A stretch of 28,494 nt of DNA from NCBI GenBank assembly GCA_035690725.1, contig DASSKF010000260.1, positions 1-28,494 of the forward strand. Direction: 5' to 3'. The DNA is from DASSKF01 sp035690725. GTDB taxonomy: Bacteria > Actinomycetota > Actinomycetes > Actinomycetales > Dermatophilaceae. Under the pieces are notes generated by a model. It ran no database searches. It worked only from the letters and a program-made list of their open reading frames with translations, and had not been told where the DNA came from. Both the position numbers and the translations under genes were made by a program. This document shows, piece after piece, positions 23,050-28,494 of this stretch. Each line of letters begins with the position of its first letter. The stretch's first letter is position 1.

Positions 23050-23890
23050 CCAGACCGGCCGCTCGAGCGGTCTGTCGATCGACACCCTCCCGGATGCACC
23101 CCCCGACGGCACGCGCTGGACCACCTGGGACAGCGCCCAACACGGGCCGGGTCCACGCCCCGACTGGGTCGTCACCGCGCTCGGCGCCGTCGACGAGGAC
23201 CTCGGCGTGCTCCAGACCGGCAAGGAGGCCGACGTCCACGTCGTGCGTCGCCGGGTCCCCGGCGCCGACGGAGCCACCGGCTCCGACGTCGTCATGGCGG
23301 CCAAGCGGTTCCGCGCCGCCGAGCACCGGATGTTCCACCGGGACTCCGGCTACCTCGAGGGCCGACGGGTCCGCAAGAGCAGGGAGATGCGTGCCATGGC
23401 GCGCCGCACCGACTTCGGCAAGGAGATGATCTCCGCGCAGTGGGCCGGGGCGGAGTTCGGTGCCCTGTCCGAGCTGTGGGCGCTGGACCTGCCGGTCCCC
23501 TACCCCGTGCAGCTGCACGAGGGCGAGCTGCTCCTGGAGTTCATCGGGGACCCGGAGACCGGCGAGGCGGCCCCGCGGCTGTCCGGTGCGCGTCCGCCGC
23601 GCGAGCTGCTGCCCGACCTGTTCGAGCAGGCGCGGTCCACCATGCTCGCGCTGGCAGGTGCAGGCTGGGCGCACGGTGACCTGTCGGCATACAACATCCT
23701 GCTTGACGGTGAGCGGCTCGTGGTCATCGACTGGCCGCAGGTCGTCGACATCATCGGCAACCCGCGGGGGCCGGAATACCTCGAGCGCGACTGCCGGACC
23801 GTGTGCGCGTGGTTCCGGCGCAAGGGGCTCGCGGTGGACGAGGACGAGCTGTTCGGCGACCTCATGGCGGAGGCCGTCTCGCGCTGGTGA
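23009..23890 (+). CDS. Bacterial RIO-type serine protein kinase
   Basis: This 293-residue protein belongs to the RIO kinase family, atypical protein kinases best known from 18S/20S rRNA maturation in eukaryotes and archaea and less understood in bacteria. Seen are the nucleotide loop TGKEADVHV (Gly71-Lys72-Glu73), the ATP-binding lysine in MAAKRF (Lys99), the RIO insertion MARRTDFGKEMISAQWAGAE, the catalytic loop HGDLSAYNIL (Asp224, Asn229) and the metal-binding VVIDWPQVV (Asp241). All key residues are present, so it should be active. Residues 1-55 are a disordered extension. GTG at 23009 is chosen for GGAG (22998-23001) 7 nt upstream; a GTG at 22967 is in frame but has no ribosome site. The small ORF overlaps its first 41 nt. 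Confidence 0.9.
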   Translation: MPHPHGEQAAPTTDQTGRSSGLSIDTLPDAPPDGTRWTTWDSAQHGPGPRPDWVVTALGAVDEDLGVLQTGKEADVHVVRRRVPGADGATGSDVVMAAKRFRAAEHRMFHRDSGYLEGRRVRKSREMRAMARRTDFGKEMISAQWAGAEFGALSELWALDLPVPYPVQLHEGELLLEFIGDPETGEAAPRLSGARPPRELLPDLFEQARSTMLALAGAGWAHGDLSAYNILLDGERLVVIDWPQVVDIIGNPRGPEYLERDCRTVCAWFRRKGLAVDEDELFGDLMAEAVSRW

Positions 23891-23917
23891 CCCCGGCGGC
23901 GCTGACCCCGGCGGCGC
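23888..23917 (+). repeat. Tandem 15-bp duplication containing the RIO kinase stop codon
   Basis: TGACCCCGGCGGCGC occurs twice in tandem; the first TGA is the stop of the RIO kinase gene and the second copy gives a further TGA in the same frame. Confidence 0.85.
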
Positions 23918-23991
23918 TGCGACCTCGCGGTTGGTGACGCCGCACCCCGGCCCGTGGAACCCGGTCGCCGGGGTGCCGGCGTCGTCATGTC

Positions 23992-24040
23992 GTGCACCCG
24001 GCGGCGCGCCCGCTCCCCAGTGGGTCGCCGCCGGGTGCAC
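23992..24040. terminator. Bidirectional terminator between RIO kinase and L,D-transpeptidase 1
   Basis: A perfect 15-bp stem, GTGCACCCGGCGGCG with CGCCGCCGGGTGCAC, encloses a 19-nt loop and stops 3 bp before the stop codon of the convergent transpeptidase gene. Confidence 0.75.
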
Positions 24041-24043
24041 ACG

Positions 24044-24862
24044 TCAGTAGACCAGCACCGTGGCGCCGATCGGCACCGCCCCCGTGGCCCAGATCATGTC
24101 CATCGCCGACATGCTCACCCGGCAGCAGCCGTGCGAGGCCGGCTGGGTCGGGACGACCGGGAAGCCGTGGATCGCGATCCCGCCGTTGAAGTACTTCGGC
24201 CGGTAGAGCGCGCCGAGCGGTCCCTTGTCCCACTCGTCCACCTGCCGGAACACCCGGAAGGTGCCCGGCGGCGTGTGGGCGGTGTACCACGGTCCCTTCT
24301 TCTCCATCCGGAACCGCTCCCCGGACCCGGTGCTCGTGGCGAGGATCGTCCGCACCGTGCCGCCGCCGGCGAGGAGCAGGACCTGGCGGGCCAGGTCCAC
24401 CTCCACGTGCAGGGCACCGCCCGATCGGGCCGCCGGCCGGGTCCCGGCCTCGACGTGCGACATCGTCAGCGGGCCCGTGACGCCGTCGCGGACGAGGCCG
24501 GCCACCTTCTGCAGGGCCACCACGGCGCCGACGGTCGCGGGACCGTAGCTGCCGTCCGGCGTGCCCAGCCAGTAGCCGAGCGCGCTGAGACGGTCCTGCA
24601 GCGAGCGCACGGCCGGACCCGAGTCGCCGGAGCGCAGCAGGGCCGGCTCCGGCGGATCGGGCGTCGGTTCCCGGGTCTCCTGAGTCGGCTGTGGTTCCGG
24701 CTCCCTGGTGGGCTCGGGCGTCCGGCTCGGCTCCGGCGTGGGGCGGCGCGTGGGGGAGGGAGCCGAAGTGTCGACGTGGACACCGGCCATGGACAGACCC
24801 GTGGTGGCCGCGAGTCCCGCGACAGCCTGCACCAGTTGACGCCGGTTCATCATCAACACCAT
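24044..24862 (-). CDS. L,D-transpeptidase 1 (PG-binding + YkuD), with Pro/Thr/Glu spacer
   Basis: This exported enzyme should form 3-3 peptidoglycan cross-links. The 272-residue product has a twin-arginine type signal (MMNRRQLVQ, then a hydrophobic core), a Pro/Thr/Glu/Arg spacer of about 50 residues (49-95) likely to span the wall, a peptidoglycan-binding repeat (SGDSGPAVRSLQDRLSALGY) and a YkuD domain. The active site reads IAIHGF, then PASHGCCRVS: His244 and Cys246 fit the family, and the neighbouring Cys247 is unusual. ATG at 24862 is supported by GGGGAG 8 nt upstream; two later ATGs lack this spacing. It is a paralogue of the gene at 27640, and both share an upstream motif 106-108 nt before the start. 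Confidence 0.9.
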   Translation of the reverse strand: MVLMMNRRQLVQAVAGLAATTGLSMAGVHVDTSAPSPTRRPTPEPSRTPEPTREPEPQPTQETREPTPDPPEPALLRSGDSGPAVRSLQDRLSALGYWLGTPDGSYGPATVGAVVALQKVAGLVRDGVTGPLTMSHVEAGTRPAARSGGALHVEVDLARQVLLLAGGGTVRTILATSTGSGERFRMEKKGPWYTAHTPPGTFRVFRQVDEWDKGPLGALYRPKYFNGGIAIHGFPVVPTQPASHGCCRVSMSAMDMIWATGAVPIGATVLVY

Positions 24863-24965
24863 GCGTGCTGCTCCCCTTGCTCCTGGCCGTGACTGCCACG
24901 GCGTCGACGCCAACTGTCACCCACGACGACGCGCCAGCCGGTCATCGCGTTGCCGGTGCCACGAC

Positions 24966-24985
24966 ACGATTCGGTAAACCCGGCC
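24966..24985 (-). promoter_or_regulatory. Conserved upstream element of L,D-transpeptidase 1
   Basis: The plus strand reads ACGATTCGGTAAACCCGGCC. It matches 17 of 20 positions of the element at 28434, including an unbroken TTCGGTAAAC core lying 108 nt before the gene's ATG. A perfect 12-bp palindrome GGCGTCGACGCC (24900-24911) lies between element and gene. Confidence 0.6.
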
Positions 24986-25001
24986 CTCGGCCGCACGGCC
25001 T

Positions 25002-25024
25002 CGGCGGGGATGTCTCCCCCGCCG
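25002..25024 (-). terminator. Hairpin downstream of the cobalamin adenosyltransferase gene
   Basis: On the minus strand CGGCGGGG pairs with CCCCGCCG around a 7-nt loop, starting 6 nt after the stop codon. It would separate this gene from L,D-transpeptidase 1, which has its own upstream element just beyond. Confidence 0.6.
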
Positions 25025-25029
25025 GGCGC

Positions 25030-25668
25030 TCAGTCGTTGGTGGGCGTCGCCTCGACCGGCGTGGTGACCGACGCCATCGGGTACCACATGGTGTCGCCGT
25101 GCTCGGCGTTCGCGGCGCGGGCGAGGACGTAGAGCAGGCTGGCCAGCCGGTTCAGGTAGCGGGGGGCCAGCGGGTCGACGGTGTCCGGGTAGGCGTGCAC
25201 GGCGGCCCACGTGGACCGCTCGGCGCGCAACGTCACCGACCACGCCTGGAACAGCAGGGAGGCGGTGACCGTGCCGCCCGGCAGCACGTAGCCGTCCACC
25301 GGGGGCAGGTCGGCGCCGTAGTGGTCACACAGGCGCTCCAGCCGGTCGATGTGCTCCTGGGTGATGTGCGACGACGTGGCCTGTGCGGCCGGCTCCTGCC
25401 GCGAGCTCGGGTGGGTCAGGCCGGTCACGAGGTCGAACAGGTCGTGCTGGATGCTCGACAGGGCCGTCACGACGTGCACCGGCAGCGGCGACATCGCCAG
25501 GGCGATGCCGATGCCCGCGTTCGCCTCCCCGCAGTCGGCGTAGGCCTCCAGGCGCACGTCGCCCTTGTCCACGGCGCCCGCCTCACCCAGGGTCGTGGTG
25601 CCGTCGTCGCCGGAGCGCGTGTAGTGCGGCGTGCTCGTCGCCTCGGTCGGCTTCTGGGTGTCAGACAT
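25030..25668 (-). CDS. Cob(I)alamin adenosyltransferase, PduO type
   Basis: This 212-residue enzyme transfers the adenosyl group of ATP to cob(I)alamin, giving coenzyme B12. The family signature YTRSGDDGTTTLGEAGAVDKGD is near the N terminus (16-37), followed by the helical bundle with EAYADCGEANAGIGIA, QHDLFDLVTGL, LPGGTVTASLLFQAW and RSTWAAV, then RYLNRLASLLYVLARAAN, the ATP/corrinoid-binding C-terminal helices. ATG at 25668 is preceded by TACAGT at 8 nt, nearly leaderless. It is divergent from the BCCT carrier, the two sharing a symmetric -10 region. No other cobalamin gene or B12-dependent enzyme lies in the window. Confidence 0.92.
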   Translation of the reverse strand: MSDTQKPTEATSTPHYTRSGDDGTTTLGEAGAVDKGDVRLEAYADCGEANAGIGIALAMSPLPVHVVTALSSIQHDLFDLVTGLTHPSSRQEPAAQATSSHITQEHIDRLERLCDHYGADLPPVDGYVLPGGTVTASLLFQAWSVTLRAERSTWAAVHAYPDTVDPLAPRYLNRLASLLYVLARAANAEHGDTMWYPMASVTTPVEATPTND

Positions 25669-25675
25669 GTTTCGT

Positions 25676-25682
25676 TACTGTA
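25676..25682. promoter_or_regulatory. Symmetric bidirectional -10 region, cobalamin adenosyltransferase/BCCT
   Basis: TACTGTA reads TACTGT on the plus strand (25676-25681) and TACAGT on the minus strand (25682-25677), so two opposed -10 boxes share five bases. The minus box is 8 nt before the adenosyltransferase ATG; the plus box would give a leader of about 115 nt for the BCCT gene. A minus-strand TCGACA lies 20 bp upstream. Confidence 0.5.
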
Positions 25683-25746
25683 GAGGACTGCGCCCTCGCG
25701 GCTGTCGACGGCGGCCGGCGAGGACGTGACCGGGTGTGGGTGTCCA

Positions 25747-25765
25747 GGGCCCGACGAACGGGCCC
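25747..25765 (+). promoter_or_regulatory. Hairpin in the BCCT leader
   Basis: GGGCCCG pairs perfectly with CGGGCCC around ACGAA, ending 37 nt before the BCCT ATG. It is neither next to a stop codon nor followed by a U tract, so an attenuator or mRNA-stability role is as likely as termination. Confidence 0.5.
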
Positions 25766-25802
25766 CAGCTCGCACGGCACGCAGCGCTATGGGAAGGCAC
25801 CT

Positions 25803-27584
25803 ATGAGTACCGAGACCTCGCACGCTCCGCCAGGGGCCGAGGAGTCGAACGGCGAGGCCCGGTTCGGGCCCCGCCCGGCCGCGCGGGACATCCGCGGGGG
25901 CTGGGAGACCATGGACAAGACCGTCTTCGGGTGGGCCTTCGGGATCATCCTGGCGGTGTGCATCGCCGGCGTCACCATCACCGACCAGGTCGGCGAGTGG
26001 TCCAACGCCGCCCTGGGCTGGGTGACCGCCGACCTCGGGTGGCTCTACATCCTGTCCGCGAGCGCGTTCGTCGTGTTCTCCCTCGTGCTCGCGTTCGGGC
26101 GCTACGGGCGGATTCCCCTCTCCCGCAACGGGGAGGCGCCCGAGTTCTCGACGGTGTCCTGGGTCGCCATGATGTTCAGCGCCGGCATGGGCATCGGCCT
26201 GATGTTCTACGGCGTCTACGAGCCGGTGACCCACCTGGCCAGCCCGCCCCCGTTCGTGGACGCACAGCCGGGTGGACCGCAGGCGGCCCAGCACGCCATG
26301 GCCTACACCTTCTTCCACTGGGGCCTGCACCCCTGGGCGATGTACTCGGTCGTCGGCCTCGCCCTGGCCTACTCCACCTACCGGATGGGCCGCGGCAACC
26401 TGATGAGCTCGCCCTTCCAGGCGCTCTTCGGCAAGAAGCGGATCGAGGAGGACGGCTGGGGCAAGCCGATCGACGTGCTCGCCATCATCTGCACCAAGTT
26501 CGGCTCGGCCGTCTCCCTCGGGCTCGGCGCCCTGCAGATCGCCGCCGGGTTCGCCCTGCTGCGGACCGGCAAGTTCCCCGAGGAGGGCAGCCACTCGCTG
26601 GCGATCCTCGTGATCTGCGTCCTCACCGTCGGCATCGTCCTGTCCGCCGCGAGCGGCGTCTCCAGGGGCATCAAGTGGCTGTCCAACACGAACATGGTCG
26701 TGGCGTTCGCCCTCGTCGTCTTCGTCTTCGTGCTCGGCCCGACGGTGTTCATGCTGGACCTGCTGCCCGAGGCGATCGGCGACTACCTGTCCAACATCAT
26801 CCCGATGAGCTTCCACTCGGCCGCGTTCGGTGGCCAGGCCACCACCGACTGGCTCGCGAGCTGGACCATCTTCTACTGGGCCTGGTGGATCTCGTGGACG
26901 CCCTTCGTCGGCACCTTCATCGCCCGGATCTCACGGGGCCGCACGATCCGCGAGTTCGTGCTCGGCGTGCTTCTGGTGCCGACCGGCATCAGCGCGATCT
27001 GGTTCGTCATCTTCGGCGGTGCGGGCATCCACCTGCAGCTCGCGGGGATCGACATCGCCGGCCAGGGGAACGAGGCGGCCGGCTTCTTCGCCATGCTCCA
27101 GCAGTACCCGATCCTCCCGGTGACGGCGGGCGCGGTCATCTTCCTGACCGCGATCTTCTTCGTCAGCGGCGCCGACGCGGGCGCGCTGGTGCTGAGCACG
27201 CTGTCCTCGCGCGGCCGGCCCGAGCCCTGGGAGCCGCTCGTCGTGCTCTGGGCCGTGCTCACCGGCGTGGTCGCCGGGGTGCTGCTGTTCGTCGGTGGGC
27301 TCCAAGCCCTCAAGACGTTCGCGATCCTGTCCGCGACACCGTTCGTGCTGGTGCTCATCGGGTTGTGCATCTCGCTCTACGTCGACCTGCGTCGGGACCC
27401 GTTGCGGCAGCGCACGCTCGGACCGGTGCGCGGCCACGCCCCCGTGGTGTCGTCCTACGCGCCGTTCAACGAGCCCCCGCCGGACCTGCTGGGGAGCAAC
27501 GCACCCGACGGGCAGTCGGCGAACGGTCAGCGCCCCGAGGGCCCACGGCCGACCGAGGTGGATGCGGCCGGCCACCGCGACTGA
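25803..27584 (+). CDS. BCCT family betaine/carnitine/choline-type transporter
   Basis: This 593-residue secondary carrier takes up compatible solutes such as glycine betaine, usually with sodium. About twelve membrane helices are seen. Hallmarks are MMFSAGMGIGLMFYGVYEP (the Gly-Met-Gly-Ile-Gly region of sodium-coupled betaine carriers) and the family Trp motif in WTIFYWAWWISWTPFVGTF, then RISRGRTIREF. The N terminus is acidic (about 40 residues); the C-terminal tail of about 60 residues is Pro/Asn/Gln/Arg-rich and could sense osmotic strength, although it is not clearly the basic helix of BetP. ATG at 25803 has GGGAAGG 6 nt upstream. Substrate assignment beyond betaine-type solutes is not possible from sequence. 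Confidence 0.93.
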   Translation: MSTETSHAPPGAEESNGEARFGPRPAARDIRGGWETMDKTVFGWAFGIILAVCIAGVTITDQVGEWSNAALGWVTADLGWLYILSASAFVVFSLVLAFGRYGRIPLSRNGEAPEFSTVSWVAMMFSAGMGIGLMFYGVYEPVTHLASPPPFVDAQPGGPQAAQHAMAYTFFHWGLHPWAMYSVVGLALAYSTYRMGRGNLMSSPFQALFGKKRIEEDGWGKPIDVLAIICTKFGSAVSLGLGALQIAAGFALLRTGKFPEEGSHSLAILVICVLTVGIVLSAASGVSRGIKWLSNTNMVVAFALVVFVFVLGPTVFMLDLLPEAIGDYLSNIIPMSFHSAAFGGQATTDWLASWTIFYWAWWISWTPFVGTFIARISRGRTIREFVLGVLLVPTGISAIWFVIFGGAGIHLQLAGIDIAGQGNEAAGFFAMLQQYPILPVTAGAVIFLTAIFFVSGADAGALVLSTLSSRGRPEPWEPLVVLWAVLTGVVAGVLLFVGGLQALKTFAILSATPFVLVLIGLCISLYVDLRRDPLRQRTLGPVRGHAPVVSSYAPFNEPPPDLLGSNAPDGQSANGQRPEGPRPTEVDAAGHRD

Positions 27585-27607
27585 CCCGCAGGCACCGACC
27601 GATGCGA

Positions 27608-27636
27608 CGCCACCGGACCCGGCGGGGCCGGTGGCG
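27608..27636. terminator. Bidirectional hairpin between BCCT and L,D-transpeptidase 2
   Basis: CGCCACCGG pairs with CCGGTGGCG (9 bp) around an 11-nt loop that can extend the stem by three more G-C pairs past an A/G mismatch. It sits in the 55-bp gap between two convergent stops. Confidence 0.65.
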
Positions 27637-27639
27637 CCG

Positions 27640-28332
27640 TCAGTGCACCAGGACGCGACGGCCGACGCGGATCTCCCGCGTCTGCCAGAGCATGTCCATC
27701 GCGGCGACGCTGACCCGGCAGCAGCCGTGCGAGGCGGGCCAGGGCGGCACCCGGGTCGCGCCGTGGACGGCGATGCCGCCGTTGAAGTACATCGGCCGGT
27801 AGAGGCCGCCGAGCGCCCCGTAGTCCCAGTGGTTGACCGACCGGAAGACGCGGAACCGACCGTCGGGCGTGAGCGCCCGCATGCTCCGGCCCCGGTAGCG
27901 GAACCACCGGCCGGAGCCGGTGCTGGTGTTGAGGATGTGCTCGACCCGGCCGGATCGCACGACGAGCAGCACCTGCCGCCGCTTGTCGATCTCGATCCAC
28001 CGGTGGTGCCGGGTGCGCGCCCGCGGCCGGACCCCGGTGTCGACCTTCGACCAGGTCACCGGGCCACAGACACCGTCGCGCACGATGCCGGACACCTTCT
28101 GGATCGCGAAGACGGCCTGCTCGGTCAGTGGCCCGAAGACACCGTCGGCGGCCCCGCACCAGTAGCCGAGCCGGCCCAACCTGCGCTGCAGCCGCACGAC
28201 CGCCCGGCCCCGCGACCCGACGCGGATCGTGCGTCCCGCCGCCTCGGCGGCCGGTGCGCCGACGAGCGTGAGTGCGGCTCCGGCGGCGAGACCTGTTGTG
28301 CCCGCGACGAATCCCCTGCGCGTGAGCTCCAT
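27640..28332 (-). CDS. L,D-transpeptidase 2 (PG-binding + YkuD), Tat-exported
   Basis: This 230-residue protein is a paralogue of the transpeptidase at 24044, sharing the same layout without the Pro/Thr/Glu spacer. The signal is a canonical twin-arginine one (LTRRGFVAG, then an Ala-rich core ending APAAEAAG). The peptidoglycan-binding repeat begins VGSRGRAVVRLQRRLGRLGY. The YkuD active site reads IAVHGA, then PASHGCCRVS with Cys204 followed by Cys205. The ATG at 28332 has AAGGGG 8 nt upstream; GTG at 28341 is in frame but overlaps that site. The leader contains an inverted repeat and, 106 nt before the ATG, the element shared with transpeptidase 1. Confidence 0.9.
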   Translation of the reverse strand: MELTRRGFVAGTTGLAAGAALTLVGAPAAEAAGRTIRVGSRGRAVVRLQRRLGRLGYWCGAADGVFGPLTEQAVFAIQKVSGIVRDGVCGPVTWSKVDTGVRPRARTRHHRWIEIDKRRQVLLVVRSGRVEHILNTSTGSGRWFRYRGRSMRALTPDGRFRVFRSVNHWDYGALGGLYRPMYFNGGIAVHGATRVPPWPASHGCCRVSVAAMDMLWQTREIRVGRRVLVH

Positions 28333-28381
28333 GCCCACCACCCCTTGTCCCCGATGAGCGCCGGCTCCCCGGGTGGGGCCG

Positions 28382-28397
28382 GTCTACTGAGGTAGAC
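28382..28397 (-). promoter_or_regulatory. Small perfect inverted repeat upstream of L,D-transpeptidase 2
   Basis: GTCTAC and GTAGAC are separated by TGAG on the plus strand, about 50 nt before the transpeptidase start. It may be an operator half-site pair or a leader hairpin; no counterpart is seen before transpeptidase 1. Confidence 0.4.
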
Positions 28398-28433
28398 GCG
28401 CCGGCCACCGCCGGGGATACGTCGACGATGGCA

Positions 28434-28453
28434 ACGGTTCGGTAAACGCGTCC
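28434..28453 (-). promoter_or_regulatory. Conserved upstream element of L,D-transpeptidase 2
   Basis: The plus strand reads ACGGTTCGGTAAACGCGTCC. The core TTCGGTAAAC is identical to that before transpeptidase 1 and lies 106 nt from the ATG (108 in the paralogue). The AT content of the core stands out in this GC-rich background. Confidence 0.6.
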
Positions 28454-28494
28454 GGCAGACGAGGAAGATGCGGCCGTCCCGGACCGGTTTGCGG

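Noticed and set aside
24907..24953. ECF-type promoter (GGCAAC with a downstream CGTC) before L,D-transpeptidase 1
   Set aside because: Spacing is one base long for the usual pattern and the paralogue at 27640 lacks it, so it does not explain the shared element.
24863..25001. c-di-AMP (ydaO-type) riboswitch upstream of L,D-transpeptidase 1
   Set aside because: Such riboswitches precede wall enzymes in actinobacteria, but I could not find the conserved core elements in either transpeptidase leader.
24044..28332. Composite mobile element bounded by the two L,D-transpeptidase genes
   Set aside because: The paralogues are in the same orientation but clearly diverged, with no terminal inverted repeats, target duplications or transposase nearby.

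Overview
The window is a gene-dense chromosomal segment from a high-GC actinobacterium. GC richness, GC-ending codons, many GTG starts and the actinobacterial gene pair adnA/adnB all support this. The order uvrD2, nudC, adnB, adnA, ATL, moeZ, TetR, DUF3107, ferritin-like protein, DEAD-box helicase matches, as I recall it, the Rv3198c to Rv3211 neighbourhood of Mycobacterium tuberculosis. The high GC, the PduO-BCCT-YkuD right half and the absence of mycobacterial lipid genes suggest an order Micrococcales member, perhaps Intrasporangiaceae/Ornithinimicrobiaceae-like; this placement is inference. I see no rRNA, tRNA, CRISPR array, insertion sequence, prophage or toxin-antitoxin gene, and no gene-free stretch over 300 bases.

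Left part (1-15.5 kb), genome maintenance and conserved actinobacterial core. On the minus strand: nudC then uvrD2 (cut by the window edge), and a compact run moeZ, alkyltransferase-like protein, adnA, adnB (the last two overlap by 4 nt). A plus-strand phosphotransferase-fold gene, which lacks its catalytic aspartates, sits between the two helicase blocks. Then come a TetR regulator, DUF3107, a GlsB-type small membrane protein, a ferritin-like protein and a DEAD-box RNA helicase with an approximately 200-nt structured leader.

Right part (15.5-28.5 kb), envelope and transport. It holds a four-helix membrane protein, a lipoprotein, a ThrE-type exporter, an Xaa-Pro aminopeptidase, a ClC-CBS chloride transporter, a general-stress-type membrane protein, a bacterial RIO kinase preceded by a 33-codon upstream ORF, two paralogous Tat-type L,D-transpeptidases, a PduO-type cobalamin adenosyltransferase and a BCCT osmolyte carrier. 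ThrE, ClC, BCCT and the two cell-wall cross-linking enzymes would fit an osmotic and envelope stress theme, but only the position of the two L,D-transpeptidase genes and their shared upstream motif point to co-regulation.

Regulatory layout. Many genes have a TANNNT-like -10 box only 6-8 nt before the start codon, the leaderless mRNA arrangement common in actinobacteria, often as divergent pairs. Several convergent gene pairs are separated by strong GC-rich hairpins without a U tract. I found no complete new multi-gene system. The strongest leads are the predicted pseudokinase beside the AdnAB genes, a 20-bp element at almost the same distance upstream of both L,D-transpeptidases, the small upstream ORF of the RIO kinase, the G-rich bidirectional promoter and structured leader of the DEAD-box gene, and an over-represented GTATGCC word.
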